From positions 1-5,806 of the forward strand of contig JASBSH010000226.1 in NCBI GenBank assembly GCA_030149025.1: a stretch of DNA of 5,806 nucleotides. Reading direction: 5' to 3'. Within the stretch, counting starts at the first letter, position 1. Every line of letters starts with the position of its first letter. The notes beneath the pieces were generated by a model, which was not told the origin of the DNA, did not search any database, and saw only the letters and a list, made by a program, of their open reading frames with translations. The translations under genes and the position numbers were made by a program. This DNA comes from Actinomycetales bacterium. Lineage in GTDB: Bacteria > Actinomycetota > Actinomycetes > Actinomycetales > BWSM-131. Shown piece by piece: positions 5,615 through 5,806 of this stretch.

Positions 5615-5806
5615 ATGTGCGGAATCGTCGGATACGCCGGCCACCCCGGCTCCACCCAGGCCCTTGACGTCGTGCTCGAGGGGCTCGCCCGGCTCGAGTA
5701 CCGGGGGTACGACTCGGCCGGTGTGGCGCTGCTGAACGACGGCGGCCTGCAGACGGCCAAGCGCGCCGGCAAGCTCGCCAACCTCCTGGGGGAGCTGGCC
5801 GAGCAC
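5615..5806 (+). CDS. glmS: Glutamine-fructose-6-phosphate aminotransferase (isomerizing), N-terminal fragment
   Basis: GlmS makes glucosamine-6-phosphate from fructose-6-phosphate and glutamine, the entry step to amino sugars and UDP-GlcNAc. Only the first 64 codons are in the window; the family is normally about 600-620 residues. They belong to the class II glutamine amidotransferase domain. MCGIVGY places the nucleophile Cys2 right after the initiator Met, which is removed in the mature enzyme, and LEYRGYDSAG (27-36) is the next conserved block. The start is fixed by the required N-terminal Cys. There is no room for a glmS ribozyme upstream, in line with that element being a Firmicutes feature. 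Its product feeds GlmM, encoded at 2222-3571 in the same direction. Confidence 0.95.
   Translation, partial: MCGIVGYAGHPGSTQALDVVLEGLARLEYRGYDSAGVALLNDGGLQTAKRAGKLANLLGELAEH

Noticed and set aside
4968..5735. A 255-codon plus-strand open frame over coaA and the glmS start
   Set aside because: It is antisense to coaA and out of frame with glmS, both of which are clearly real.

Overview
The window is very GC-rich. Its gene order (rplM, rpsI, glmM, coaA, glmS), the acidic N-terminal extension on S9 and the M. tuberculosis-like type I pantothenate kinase all point to a chromosomal segment of a high-GC Gram-positive actinobacterium. The sequence does not fix the genus. Almost all of it is housekeeping DNA; I see no CRISPR array, tRNA, rRNA, insertion sequence or prophage gene.

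Layout. Positions 1-762 (+) hold the C-terminal ABC module of an ABC-F type ATPase whose start lies upstream. A 360-bp gap (763-1122) follows. It holds a terminator-like hairpin for the ABC-F gene, a good sigma70-type promoter (TTGACC, 18 bp, TACTCT) and a roughly 150-nt leader with a stable hairpin. That promoter should drive rplM (L13, 1123-1566) and rpsI (S9, 1630-2124). A 16-bp hairpin separates rpsI from glmM (phosphoglucosamine mutase, 2222-3571). Next is a tandem-GNAT acetyltransferase gene (3627-4742) whose last part reads antisense through the end of the convergent coaA gene (4545-5534, - strand). Divergent from coaA, glmS begins at 5615 and runs off the window.

How the genes work together. 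L13 and S9 are 50S and 30S proteins that are classically co-transcribed. GlmS makes glucosamine-6-phosphate and GlmM converts it to glucosamine-1-phosphate, which leads to UDP-GlcNAc for peptidoglycan. CoaA catalyses the first, rate-controlling step of CoA synthesis, and acetyl-CoA is needed for the next UDP-GlcNAc step (GlmU). The cluster therefore ties translation to wall precursor supply.

The most notable features are: the GNAT gene, whose second domain is cut short exactly where coaA ends, with third-position GC falling from 72/75 to 45/65 codons at that point; a perfect inverted repeat that puts the coaA start codon in a hairpin loop; a probably leaderless glmS; and a cysteine in the L13 signature where relatives have glycine. 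I found no convincing undescribed multi-gene system.
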